Source of the DNA: Aeromonas sp. RU39B
GTDB taxonomy: Bacteria; Pseudomonadota; Gammaproteobacteria; Enterobacterales; Aeromonadaceae
Assembly: GCF_900156095.1 (NCBI RefSeq)
Contig: NZ_FTMJ01000010.1
Span: 1 to 64,000 of the forward strand
Direction: 5' to 3'
DNA: 64,000 nt
In this document: piece after piece, positions 29,342 through 38,178 of the stretch
How positions within the stretch are numbered: the stretch's first letter is position 1
Layout: each line of letters starts with the position of its first letter
The notes under the pieces: generated by a model
What the model saw: the letters and a program-made list of their open reading frames with translations, nothing else
Told to the model about the DNA's origin: nothing
The model's database searches: none
Position numbers and translations under genes: made by a program

Positions 29342-31084
29342 TTACAGCGCGGAGTAGGGAGTGAAGAACTCCTCTCCCAGCCAGGGGTAGCGAGTGGGCA
29401 CCTCACTCACCTTGACCCGCTGGTAGTTGGCGGGCTGGGCAGGATCGCCACTGCGATAGGCGGCGCGGTAAGGGTAGGGGTAGACGGGGCGACCGGCACT
29501 GCCGTGCGGCACCGAGTCGATGCGCAGCGCCAGCGGATGGTCGGACATGGCGTCCGGGGGCGGCAACTTGCCATGCGCTTTGCCTGCAGGCTTGCCGGAT
29601 TTACCCTGCATGCCGCCCGGTTGGCCGAAGCCGTTGTGATCGTCCTTGGGGGCTTGCCAACTCACCACCGTATCAGGAGCACGGCCCTGCTCGACCCAGT
29701 TCATCAGCGGGGTCATAAAATCGACCAGACTCGGCCCCTCACCGCCCGAGCAGTGGTAAACCCCTGGCAGCAGATAGAGGCGCTCGAAGCTATCGCGCTG
29801 GGCTTCGCCCATCTGTTTTCCGACCGCCTGATGATAAGCGATGCTGTTGAGCGGCGAGATATGCGGATCGGCCAGCCCGTGCCAGATGATAAGCTTGCCA
29901 CCGGCCTTGGCAAAGGCTGACAGGTCCGGGTTGGTGGCGTCATAGAGTGGGTGCAGGGCGCGCAGCTTATCGAACGTGGCGCGGTCGAAGGTGAGATCGC
30001 TCAGCTTGAAATCAGGCTTGGTCTGTTCGAAGGCAAGATAGCGCAGTACCGCCAGTGACGCTTGGGCACTCATCAGTGGCTGGTCCGCCATGCGTGGCAC
30101 GAACACTCCAATCCAGGCGAGCTCCGAGCCCGGCAGTGGGCCGCCCACTGTCATCCGCTCACCGCTTTGCTGGTCACGCGGGCCGTCATAGAGGCGTTGC
30201 ACCGTCTTGATCTGCAGGTCAGTCAGGCAGTTCTTGCCCGCTTCCCCAGCTGGGCAGCGGATCGATTGCAGGTCGGGGTGGCAGGCCTGCGGCTCGGCGA
30301 TCAGACCGTCTTTCTGGCCATCGAGCCCATCACACTGGGCCACCACGCTTTGATGCAGCACCGGCAACAGATCTGCGGTGAGAATGGCGCGGCCGTCGCT
30401 GCCGGTATTGGTGCGAGCCTGCCAGGCGTGATAGAGGGCGTTTTGCGCCAGGAAGTTCATGGCGGCCGCCCCGGCAATGATGCCGTTAAAATCGTCCGGG
30501 TAGCGCTGGGCAGCAATTAATGCCTCGCGTCCGCCATCCGAGCAGCCGTTGAAGTAGGACCAGCGCGCTGGCTTACCGTAGAACTGGCGGATCAGCGCCT
30601 TGCTCGCCACCGCTGCCAAGTGTTGGGCCCGGTCAGCAAAGTCGCGCCGTTTCTGCGGATCCTTACCAAAATCCACCTCCTGCATGCTGTGGCCCATGTC
30701 GGTTGCCGCCATGGCCACGCCGTTTTGTGTCAGTGGCGCGCAGCCGGCGGCCGCCCCCACGTTCATGCCAATCATCCCGCACAGACCGCCGCAGCCGATC
30801 TGCATATAGCGACCGGTCCACCCCTCTTCAGGCAGCAGGGTGGTGACGGTGATGGCCGGCATCAGCCGGCTCTGCACCACGCAGTAGCGAGCGCCGTTGA
30901 GGCTCTGGCTGGCGGTCGAAAGGACATGGCTGCCCACTCCGGCCACGGCGCTTAGATCGGTCGTGGTCAGTGCGGTACAGGCCGGATTGTCCTGCAACGG
31001 GGCAGAGGGTTGACTGGCACTGGCAGGCAGTGTCAGCCAGCCGAGCAGCAGCATGATGCTGATGCGGGCAATGGAGGCGAACAT
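29342..31084 (-). CDS. Secreted tannase/feruloyl esterase family hydrolase
   Basis: 580 residues from the ATG at 31084, with a signal peptide ending near LTLPASASQ. The family's CS-D-HC arrangement is visible: Cys181-Ser182 in the nucleophile elbow GCSDGGREAL, the Asp in WHGLADPHISP and His444-Cys445 in GVYHCSGGEG. The two cysteines are expected to form the disulfide that joins the catalytic Ser and His. Members hydrolyse ester bonds of gallate, ferulate or similar plant phenolics; the substrate here is unknown. A basic, Gly/Lys/Pro-rich segment after residue 475 is unusual and may be a disordered loop. The gene is alone, behind the aminotransferase gene but separated by a terminator. Confidence 0.87.
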   Translation of the reverse strand: MFASIARISIMLLLGWLTLPASASQPSAPLQDNPACTALTTTDLSAVAGVGSHVLSTASQSLNGARYCVVQSRLMPAITVTTLLPEEGWTGRYMQIGCGGLCGMIGMNVGAAAGCAPLTQNGVAMAATDMGHSMQEVDFGKDPQKRRDFADRAQHLAAVASKALIRQFYGKPARWSYFNGCSDGGREALIAAQRYPDDFNGIIAGAAAMNFLAQNALYHAWQARTNTGSDGRAILTADLLPVLHQSVVAQCDGLDGQKDGLIAEPQACHPDLQSIRCPAGEAGKNCLTDLQIKTVQRLYDGPRDQQSGERMTVGGPLPGSELAWIGVFVPRMADQPLMSAQASLAVLRYLAFEQTKPDFKLSDLTFDRATFDKLRALHPLYDATNPDLSAFAKAGGKLIIWHGLADPHISPLNSIAYHQAVGKQMGEAQRDSFERLYLLPGVYHCSGGEGPSLVDFMTPLMNWVEQGRAPDTVVSWQAPKDDHNGFGQPGGMQGKSGKPAGKAHGKLPPPDAMSDHPLALRIDSVPHGSAGRPVYPYPYRAAYRSGDPAQPANYQRVKVSEVPTRYPWLGEEFFTPYSAL

Positions 31085-31176
31085 GACGGGATCCTGTGGC
31101 GAATTAATCTGCACTCCATTGTAAGAAGGCTGGTCACCACAGGGTGTTTATGTTGCGCAAAAATACTGTAAAAAAG

Positions 31177-31220
31177 CGGCCCGGTGGCTGCTGTTGCGCG
31201 ACATGCAGCAAACCGGGCCG
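31177..31220 (-). terminator. Terminator of the class III aminotransferase gene
   Basis: A 9-bp GC-rich outer stem (31177-31185 with 31212-31220) and a 5-bp inner stem, followed on the minus strand by GCTTTTTT. Confidence 0.75.
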
Positions 31221-31227
31221 GGGAAAG

Positions 31228-32559
31228 TTAGAGACTGATTTGGCCAAGCACCTGGTCGAGAATCGCCAGTGCCTGTTTCACCTCATCGGCGGTGACGATG
31301 CAGGGCGGCACCACATGGATGCGGTTATCCACCACAAACGGCAGTAAACCGTGCTGGATCAGGGCGCTCTTGATCTGCCCCATTTTGTCAGCGGGCAGTG
31401 GCTTGCGGCTGCTGGCATCGGCGACCAGCTCCAGCGCCCAGAACAGACCCAGACCGCGCACGTCACCCACGATGGCGTACTTCTCGGCCAGCACCTTGAG
31501 GCCCGGCCCCAGCAGTTCGCTGCCGATAGCAGACGCGTTCTCAACCAGCTGCTCCTCATCCATCGCATCCAGTGTGGCGACGATGGCCGCCATCGCCAGC
31601 GGATGACCCGAATAGGTCAGGCCGCCCGGGAAGTAGCGGTCATTGAAATAGGCTGCAATCGGGTTGGAGATGATCACCCCGCCAGCCGGTACATAGCCGG
31701 AGTTGACCCCCTTGGCGAAAGTGATGAGGTCGGGCACCACGCCAAATTGCTCGAAGGCAAACCAGCTGCCGCAGCGGCCGAACCCGGCCATCACTTCGTC
31801 GAGAATCAGCACGATACCGAATTCGTCGCACAGAGCGCGCACGCCCGGCAGATAGCCAGCCGGCGGCACCAGAATGCCGGCGGTGCCGGGGACGGTCTCC
31901 ATCAGCAGCGCGGCGATGGTGTGCGGCCCTTCACATTCGATGATGCGGCGCAGGTGCGCCAGTGCGCGCTCGCACTCTTCGGCTTCACTGGCGGCACAAA
32001 ACTCGGAGCGATAGAGGTAGGGGTTGAAAAAGTGCACGTGCCCCTGGGCGTATTCGTTAGGCAGACGGCGGAAGTCGCCGGTTGCCACGATGGCGGCACC
32101 GGTGTTGCCGTGATAGGAGCGGTAGGCCGACAGGATCTTGCTGCGCCCGGTATAGAGGCGGGCCATGCGCATGGCGTTTTCGTTGGCATCGGCACCGGCA
32201 TTGGTGAAAAACACCTTGCTGAAGTTAGCCGGGGCGCGGGCAATGATGCGCTTGGCCGCTTCACCGCGCGCCAGGTTGGCGGTGGCAGGGGCAATGGTCG
32301 CCAGTTCGCCAGCCTGCTTCTGTATGGCGGCCACGACCTTGGGATGCTGGTGGCCGATGTTGGTGTTGACCAGCTGGCTGCTGAAGTCGAGGTACTGCTT
32401 GCCGTCGTAGTCAAACAGGGTGCAGCCGTTGCCGCCGGCGATCACCAGCGGATTGAGGGTGCCCTGCACCGACCAGGAGTGAAACACATAGTCGCGATCG
32501 AGTTGGTGGACGTACTGGTTGCTGATCACGGCATCCTTGTTGATGGCTTGATTCATCAT
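31228..32559 (-). CDS. Class III (omega) aminotransferase
   Basis: 443 residues of the PLP-dependent fold-type I class III family. The PLP lysine is Lys283 in LITFAKGVNSGYVPAGG, the cofactor-phosphate motif NAGADANENAMRMAR is near residue 120, and LILDEVMAGFGRCG carries the Asp that binds the pyridine nitrogen. Relatives include taurine-pyruvate, beta-alanine-pyruvate and 4-aminobutyrate transaminases; the exact amino donor cannot be settled by reading. The gene is divergent from a TauE/SafE-type permease with a 197-base gap. That weakly favours a sulfonate substrate such as taurine, but no sulfoacetaldehyde-degrading gene is visible. Confidence 0.85.
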   Translation of the reverse strand: MMNQAINKDAVISNQYVHQLDRDYVFHSWSVQGTLNPLVIAGGNGCTLFDYDGKQYLDFSSQLVNTNIGHQHPKVVAAIQKQAGELATIAPATANLARGEAAKRIIARAPANFSKVFFTNAGADANENAMRMARLYTGRSKILSAYRSYHGNTGAAIVATGDFRRLPNEYAQGHVHFFNPYLYRSEFCAASEAEECERALAHLRRIIECEGPHTIAALLMETVPGTAGILVPPAGYLPGVRALCDEFGIVLILDEVMAGFGRCGSWFAFEQFGVVPDLITFAKGVNSGYVPAGGVIISNPIAAYFNDRYFPGGLTYSGHPLAMAAIVATLDAMDEEQLVENASAIGSELLGPGLKVLAEKYAIVGDVRGLGLFWALELVADASSRKPLPADKMGQIKSALIQHGLLPFVVDNRIHVVPPCIVTADEVKQALAILDQVLGQISL

Positions 32560-32756
32560 CTCTTCCCTCTGGATGAATGGGGTATTCCGGCGCTGCCGGT
32601 GCTCTTCACCAGACTAGAAACAGTGGGCGTCGGGCGTTAGGGCCAGATTGGGCAAAAGATGGTGCCAGCAGGTGTCCCGAGCGAGGGCGACATCTGGCCC
32701 TACAGGTGTCTTTGCGTAGCCCATAGAGTGGGGGCAGACGAATGGGGAGAGTCGCC

Positions 32757-33440
32757 ATGCTGGCATCTTTTCTGCCCGCCGTGCTGCTGGCCCTGCTGGC
32801 GGGAACGGTGCGTGGCTTCAGCGGATTTGGCTATGCCGTGATCATGGTGCTTGGCCTGACCCGGCTGCTGCCGGTGCAGCAGGCGGTGGTGACCGCCATT
32901 TTGCTCGATCTGGTCTGCTGCCTGGGGCTGTTGCCTGGCGCCGTGCACCGCTGCGAACGCCCGCTGCTGCTGCGGCTGTTGCAGGTAGTGCCGGGCATCT
33001 GGATGAGCCGGGTGGTGGGAGGCTTGTCGCTACTGGGCGGTGTCTTGCTACTGACCCGCCTGCGCCTGCCAAATGGCGCGCCACGGTTGGCGATTCCTGC
33101 CGGGGTGGCGTCCGGGCTGGCGATGACCACGGCCTCGGCCGGTGGACCGCCGCTGATGGTTTATCTGCTCAATCAGCCGCTCCCTGCCGAGGTGCAACGC
33201 GCTACCGCCATCGTCTTTTTCGCCCTGTGCAGCAGCGCCTCGCTGCTTGGACTGGCTGGCAATGGCCTGCTTGGTATGCAGCAGGCGTGGTTGGCCCTGA
33301 TGCTGTGGTTGCCATCGCTGCTCGGTAACCAGCTCGGCCAGCACCTGTTTGCCCGTTACGGCACCGGTGGCCTCCACTATTGGGTGGCGCCGCTACTGAT
33401 TGTCCTGGCGCTCTGGGTGATTGTGCACCCGGGGCACTGA
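32757..33440 (+). CDS. TauE/SafE-family permease
   Basis: 227 residues from the ATG at 32757, which has GGGGAGAG 5 bases upstream (an in-frame ATG at 32742 is possible). Seven to eight hydrophobic segments fill the protein, with the family pattern LLALLAGTVRGFSGFGYAVI at the N terminus and a repeat-like second half (ASGLAMTTASAGGPPLMVYL). Such permeases export sulfite or organosulfonates, or have unknown substrates. The neighbouring divergent aminotransferase is a possible partner. The gene is followed after 38 bases by an SDR gene on the same strand. Confidence 0.82.
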   Translation: MLASFLPAVLLALLAGTVRGFSGFGYAVIMVLGLTRLLPVQQAVVTAILLDLVCCLGLLPGAVHRCERPLLLRLLQVVPGIWMSRVVGGLSLLGGVLLLTRLRLPNGAPRLAIPAGVASGLAMTTASAGGPPLMVYLLNQPLPAEVQRATAIVFFALCSSASLLGLAGNGLLGMQQAWLALMLWLPSLLGNQLGQHLFARYGTGGLHYWVAPLLIVLALWVIVHPGH

Positions 33441-33475
33441 ACCGAACCTCGCCTCGTGCGTGACCAAAGGAGTGA

Positions 33476-34243
<768 letters not shown>

Positions 34244-34271
34244 AACCTTCTTTTAAATTTCTAGAAAACTC

Positions 34272-34299
34272 TTGTCAGGCCGATTATTCGGCCTGACAA
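34272..34299 (+). terminator. Hairpin between the SDR gene and ygjV
   Basis: An 11-bp perfect stem (34272-34282 with 34289-34299) with a six-base loop but only a weak T tract. It may terminate or attenuate read-through. It overlaps an upstream TTG start for ygjV and so favours the start at 34332. Confidence 0.55.
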
Positions 34300-34331
34300 T
34301 TGCTGGTATATCAGCCACGACATCCAGCATC

Positions 34332-34877
34332 ATGCCATTTGAGATTATCGCCTCCCTGTTTGCTGCCAACCCGCTGGCCCAGTCGGTCGGGCTGGTCGCC
34401 GCCGGCATCGGCATCAGCGCGTTTGTGCAAAAACGCGACATGCGCCTGCGAGCATTTCTGACCCTCTATTGTGCGGTCATCGGCCTGCACTTCTACCTGC
34501 TTGGTTCGCCCACCGCCGCCATGGCCGCCTGGCTCAGCGGTCTGCGCAGCCTCGCCTCCACCCGCACCCGCAATGTCTGGGTGATGCTGCTGTTTTTGGT
34601 GATTGTCTGGGTGCTCGGCATTCCGAAGATCACCGCCCCGATCCAGTGGCTGACCATCATCGGCACCACCACCGGCACTTGGGCGCTGTTTCGCGAATCG
34701 GGTCTGCGGATGCGTGGTTTGCTACTGTTTGGCACCGTCTGCTGGTTCACCCACAACGTCGTGATTGGCTCTCTGGGCGGCGCATTGATTGAAGGCACCT
34801 TCCTGCTGGTGAACAGTCACACCATGGTGCGGCTCTGGAAGCAGCGGCATCGCGAGTTGGCGGCCGAATCCCGCTAA
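34332..34877 (+). CDS. ygjV: Inner-membrane protein of the YgjV family
   Basis: 181 residues with about five to six transmembrane segments. It matches E. coli YgjV in YCAVIGLHFYLLG, LRSLASTRTRNVWVM, IIGTTTGTWALFRESGLRMR and WFTHNVVIGSLGGALIEGTF. The function of the family is unknown. It shares no overlap with the SDR gene, from which a hairpin separates it, and is followed by a strong bidirectional terminator. Symbol by similarity. Confidence 0.85.
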   Translation: MPFEIIASLFAANPLAQSVGLVAAGIGISAFVQKRDMRLRAFLTLYCAVIGLHFYLLGSPTAAMAAWLSGLRSLASTRTRNVWVMLLFLVIVWVLGIPKITAPIQWLTIIGTTTGTWALFRESGLRMRGLLLFGTVCWFTHNVVIGSLGGALIEGTFLLVNSHTMVRLWKQRHRELAAESR

Positions 34878-34880
34878 ATG

Positions 34881-34907
34881 AAAAAGGCACGCGTCGCGTG
34901 CCTTTTT
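34881..34907. terminator. Bidirectional terminator between ygjV and the ABC transporter operon
   Basis: A 12-bp perfect stem (34881-34892 with 34896-34907) with A and T runs on both sides, between convergent units. Confidence 0.93.
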
Positions 34908-34919
34908 GCTCTCTGTGTA

Positions 34920-35684
34920 TTACTGACGGACCGTTTGCAGGAACTGGCGTACCCGCTCCGATTTGGGATTGGTAAAGAACTCCTCGGGCGGTGCCTGCTC
35001 GATAAGTTTACCCTTCTCGAGGAACACCACCTGATCAGAGACGGCGCGGGCAAAGTCCATTTCGTGGGTCACCACCACCATGGTGTAGCCCTCCTGCGAG
35101 AGCTGCTTCATCACCGCCAGCACCTCGCCAACCCGCTCCGGGTCCAGCGCCGAGGTGGGTTCGTCAAACAGGATCACCTCCGGGCTCATGGCCAGCGAAC
35201 GGGCGATGGCCACTCGCTGTTTCTGTCCGCCCGACAGGGTGATGGGGTAGACATCGGCCTTCTCCAGCATGCCTACCTTTTCCAGTTGGGCGCGGGCTAT
35301 TTCGTTGGCCTTCTCCTTGGGCACCTTCTTCACAAAACGCAGTGCTTCGGTAACGTTCTGCTGTACGGTCAGATGCGGCCAGAGGTTGAAGCTCTGGAAC
35401 ACCATGCCGACCCGTTCGCGCATGTGCGCCAGCTGGCGGCTGCTCATTGGTTTGTCGCTCTGCTCGTCGATACCTAAGCGCTGCTCGCCCAGATAGATGG
35501 CGCCGCGATCCGGCTGCTCCAGCCAGTTCATGCAGCGCAGCAGGGTTGATTTGCCGGAGCCGGAGGAGCCGAGGATGCTGACCACCTCGCCCTTGTTGAC
35601 CGTCAGGTTGATATCGCGCAGCACCTCCACGTTATCAAAGTGCTTGGAGACGTTCTTGATGGTGATTGCGGGCATGTCAGGCAT
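34920..35684 (-). CDS. Polar amino acid ABC transporter, ATP-binding subunit
   Basis: 254 residues with Walker A GSSGSGKSTLL, the Q loop VFQSFNLWPHLT, the signature LSGGQKQRVAIARSL, Walker B VILFDEPTSALDP and the H-loop VVTHEMDFA. It belongs to the HisP/GlnQ-type family. Its ATG overlaps the end of the preceding permease gene by 8 bases, and GAGGA lies 8 bases before it. It is the last gene of a four-gene operon: binding protein, two permeases, ATPase. The substrate amino acid is not deducible from the ATPase. Confidence 0.93.
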   Translation of the reverse strand: MPDMPAITIKNVSKHFDNVEVLRDINLTVNKGEVVSILGSSGSGKSTLLRCMNWLEQPDRGAIYLGEQRLGIDEQSDKPMSSRQLAHMRERVGMVFQSFNLWPHLTVQQNVTEALRFVKKVPKEKANEIARAQLEKVGMLEKADVYPITLSGGQKQRVAIARSLAMSPEVILFDEPTSALDPERVGEVLAVMKQLSQEGYTMVVVTHEMDFARAVSDQVVFLEKGKLIEQAPPEEFFTNPKSERVRQFLQTVRQ

Positions 35685-36342
35685 GCTGGAATCCTCGCTT
35701 CTTGCTCACTGCACCGGCCTTGCGGATGCCGTACTCAATGGCCAGCGTCACCAGCCAGTAGAGCAGGATCGCCACGGCGAATGCCTTGAGCGGAATGAAA
35801 TAGGTCGACTGCACCGAGTTGGCGGCGGCAGTCACTTCGCGCACCGTGATGATGCACAAAAAGGCGGTGTCCTTGAGACACAGGATCAGCTGGTTGCCGA
35901 GCAGCGGCAGCGAGGTCATCACCGCATTAGGCAGGATGATGCGCCGGTAGATAACCCCGTCGCGAAAACCGTGGGCCTGGGCGGCCTCGATGTAGCCGCT
36001 TGGCATCACCAGCCGCTGGCTGCGCAGGATCTCGGCAAAGTAGGCGCCGTGGTAGAGCGCCAGCGCCAGCAGACCGGCCGTGTCGGCCGGCAGACGCACC
36101 CGAAAGTGCGGCAGCCCGTAGTAGAGCAGATAGACCAGGATCAGGAACGGCAACGTGCGCATGGCGTCGATCAGCAGCTTGGTCAAACGGCGACCCGGAT
36201 GGGGGCGGCCTTCCAGCAAAAACAGTAACAGTACGCCGAAGGCAAATCCGATCAGGGCCGACAGCACGAACATTTCCAGGGTTTTCCAGAAGCCGGCGAT
36301 AAACGCGTCGCGGGCTCCCCAGATAACTTCCCATTCACTCAT
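35677..36342 (-). CDS. Polar amino acid ABC transporter, permease subunit
   Basis: 221 residues from the ATG at 36342 with about five transmembrane segments. The EAA-like motif that contacts the ATPase reads EAAQAHGFRDGVIYRRIILP. It is one of two related permeases that would form a heterodimeric HisQM-like channel. The stop overlaps the ATPase start and the gene begins 10 bases after the other permease. A longer in-frame start at 36387 overlaps that gene and is rejected. Confidence 0.9.
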   Translation of the reverse strand: MSEWEVIWGARDAFIAGFWKTLEMFVLSALIGFAFGVLLLFLLEGRPHPGRRLTKLLIDAMRTLPFLILVYLLYYGLPHFRVRLPADTAGLLALALYHGAYFAEILRSQRLVMPSGYIEAAQAHGFRDGVIYRRIILPNAVMTSLPLLGNQLILCLKDTAFLCIITVREVTAAANSVQSTYFIPLKAFAVAILLYWLVTLAIEYGIRKAGAVSKKRGFQHA

Positions 36343-36352
36343 GACGGGCTCC

Positions 36353-36994
36353 TTACATGGCCAGACGGCGGGCATGCCGCTCGGCAACGGCCTGTGCCTT
36401 GACCAGTCCGGCGATGATCACCATGTAGATAAGACCGGCGCCGAGGATCGGCGGCAGGGCATCGTAGGTGACCGCGGCAATACGGTTAGTCACACGGGTG
36501 AGATCGACCAGGCCGATGACCGCAATGGCCGGGCTGGCCTTGATCAGTGAAGACATCTCGTTGACCAGTGCTGGCAGGCTGACGGTGATAAGTTGCGGCA
36601 ACATGATGCGGCGAAAGAAGACCCAGTCCGGCATACCGACCGACAGGGCGGCTTCATGCTGGGCGCGCGAGAAGTTGTCGAGCGCCGAGCGCCAGATCTC
36701 CGCATTAAAGGCGGCGGTGTTGAGGGTCAGCGCCAGGATCGCGGCAGTGTTGCGATCGAGCTGGATGCCGATAGTCGGCAGCGAAAGGAACAGAAACAGC
36801 ACCAGTGTTACCAGCGGGGTGGCGCGGGCCAGACTGACATACAGCGCCAGCAGCTGATCCACGACCGGAATGCGGGCACGGCGCAGCATGGCGATCAGCA
36901 GACCGGTGAGCACACCGATGGCGATCGACACGCCGGAAATCCAGAGCGTGGTCCAGGCGCCTTCGAGCAACTGCTTCCATGCACTCCAATCCAT
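36353..36994 (-). CDS. Polar amino acid ABC transporter, permease subunit
   Basis: 213 residues, about five transmembrane segments, with the HEAALSVGMPDWVFFRRIML EAA loop. It is the first permease after the binding-protein gene. The 78-base gap between the two contains a hairpin (37044-37065), a common device that lets the binding protein be made in excess. It pairs with the second permease and the ATPase downstream. Confidence 0.9.
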   Translation of the reverse strand: MDWSAWKQLLEGAWTTLWISGVSIAIGVLTGLLIAMLRRARIPVVDQLLALYVSLARATPLVTLVLFLFLSLPTIGIQLDRNTAAILALTLNTAAFNAEIWRSALDNFSRAQHEAALSVGMPDWVFFRRIMLPQLITVSLPALVNEMSSLIKASPAIAVIGLVDLTRVTNRIAAVTYDALPPILGAGLIYMVIIAGLVKAQAVAERHARRLAM

Positions 36995-37043
36995 GGGGGA
37001 GTTCTCCTTGTGGCTATGAACCGGAAACGGACAAGCGAGGATG

Positions 37044-37065
37044 GGGCCGACCCACAGGCCGGCCC
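37044..37065 (-). other. Intercistronic hairpin after the binding-protein gene
   Basis: GGGCCG (37044-37049) pairs with CGGCCC (37060-37065). No T tract follows, so it is more likely an mRNA-stabilising or partial-termination element than a full terminator. Confidence 0.5.
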
Positions 37066-37072
37066 GATGGCA

Positions 37073-37939
37073 TTACAGACCGGCCAGCTTGTGGAACTGT
37101 TCCGCAGTGGTGATGGCCTCTTGCGGCAGGTTGTCAAACGGCTCGCCAAACCACTTGATTTGCAGCTCGTGCAGCTTGCCGCTCTCTTTGAGGTGCTTCA
37201 TGAAGCCGTTCATGTATTCAAGCAGCTTGGGGCTGTTCTTGGGGATCGGCCAGCAGACGAAGCCGCCACCGGAAACGGGCTGGCCCTTCTCGAACACGCC
37301 AGCACGGGTCTTGACCAGGGAGTTGATCGGAATGACCGCATCAACCACATAGTCGAGACGACCGTTGGCCAGATCCGCATAGGCTTCCGGGTAGGATTGG
37401 TACTCCACCACTTCACCCAGTTTGCCGCCGGTTTTGGCCAGCATGGCTTTCAGCTCGGGCAGGCGGGAGAGCAGGGCGCTACCGGCTTGCACACCCAGAG
37501 TCTTGCCGCTCAGATCGGCCACGCTCTTGATGCTGTCATCACCGGCACGCTTCACGTAGTAGCTCTGGGCAGACGCGAAGGGGTAGGCAAAGTTAAACAC
37601 CTTGAGGCGCTCGTCGGTCACCAGTGCGCCGGTGATGGCGATGTCATACTGACCAGCTGAAACTGCGGCCAGCAACCCCGTCCATGGCAGGATGCTCTGA
37701 TCGAGCTTAAAGGTCTTGGCATAGGTTTTAAGCTCATCAAGGACATCTTTGTGGAAGCCGTCCGGCTGACCGTCCTTCATGAAGTTGAAGGGCGCGTAGT
37801 CATCCTCGGTGGCGATCTTCAGCACGCCTGCCTTCTCGATTTCCGGCAGATCAGCCGCCTTGGCGCCGACGCTGAACAGCATCGCCACACCACCGAGCAG
37901 GGCCAGGGCTTTGTGCAAATTTTTCTTCTTCAATTGCAT
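37073..37939 (-). CDS. Periplasmic polar amino acid-binding protein
   Basis: 288 residues from the ATG at 37939, with GGAGGTGACG upstream and a signal peptide ending in FSVGAKA. It is a family 3 solute-binding protein: GVLKIATEDDYAPFNFMKDG at the mature N terminus, DIAITGALVTDERLKVFNFAYPF, and GKTLGVQAGSA. Which amino acid it binds cannot be read from sequence. It heads the operon with two permeases and an ATPase. Divergent from it is a MocR-type regulator, with several dyads in between. Confidence 0.92.
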   Translation of the reverse strand: MQLKKKNLHKALALLGGVAMLFSVGAKAADLPEIEKAGVLKIATEDDYAPFNFMKDGQPDGFHKDVLDELKTYAKTFKLDQSILPWTGLLAAVSAGQYDIAITGALVTDERLKVFNFAYPFASAQSYYVKRAGDDSIKSVADLSGKTLGVQAGSALLSRLPELKAMLAKTGGKLGEVVEYQSYPEAYADLANGRLDYVVDAVIPINSLVKTRAGVFEKGQPVSGGGFVCWPIPKNSPKLLEYMNGFMKHLKESGKLHELQIKWFGEPFDNLPQEAITTAEQFHKLAGL

Positions 37940-37980
37940 AACGTCACCTCCATGTGATCGGATGAAAATCTTGGTAAGTT

Positions 37981-38017
37981 CGCTATTGATAGCGCACTTA
38001 TTCTGATGCTGAATAAG
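37981..38017. promoter_or_regulatory. Adjacent dyads in the ABC/MocR divergent region
   Basis: CGCTAT-TG-ATAGCG (37981-37994) is followed after two bases by CTTATTC-TGATGCT-GAATAAG (37997-38017). A third pair, TATCCC and GGGATA, lies at 38057-38062 and 38077-38082. They sit between divergent start codons at 37939 and 38179 and are good candidates for the MocR operator. Confidence 0.5.
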
Positions 38018-38178
38018 CAATATGCAGAATCGATGCCAGAACGTACCGCTCACTTTTATCCCGCTTATAGTCATGAGGGATAGAGCCAATCAAGCGTGAA
38101 GATGGGGGCAGTCAGACCGGCAGTGGCGCAGCATTTGCACCAGTGTGAGGTTCAGGGTTTTTCCGGGGAGATCTGGCG

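Noticed and set aside
34272-34331. Longer YgjV protein from the TTG at 34272
   Set aside because: The segment coincides with a perfect hairpin and adds residues not seen in E. coli YgjV.
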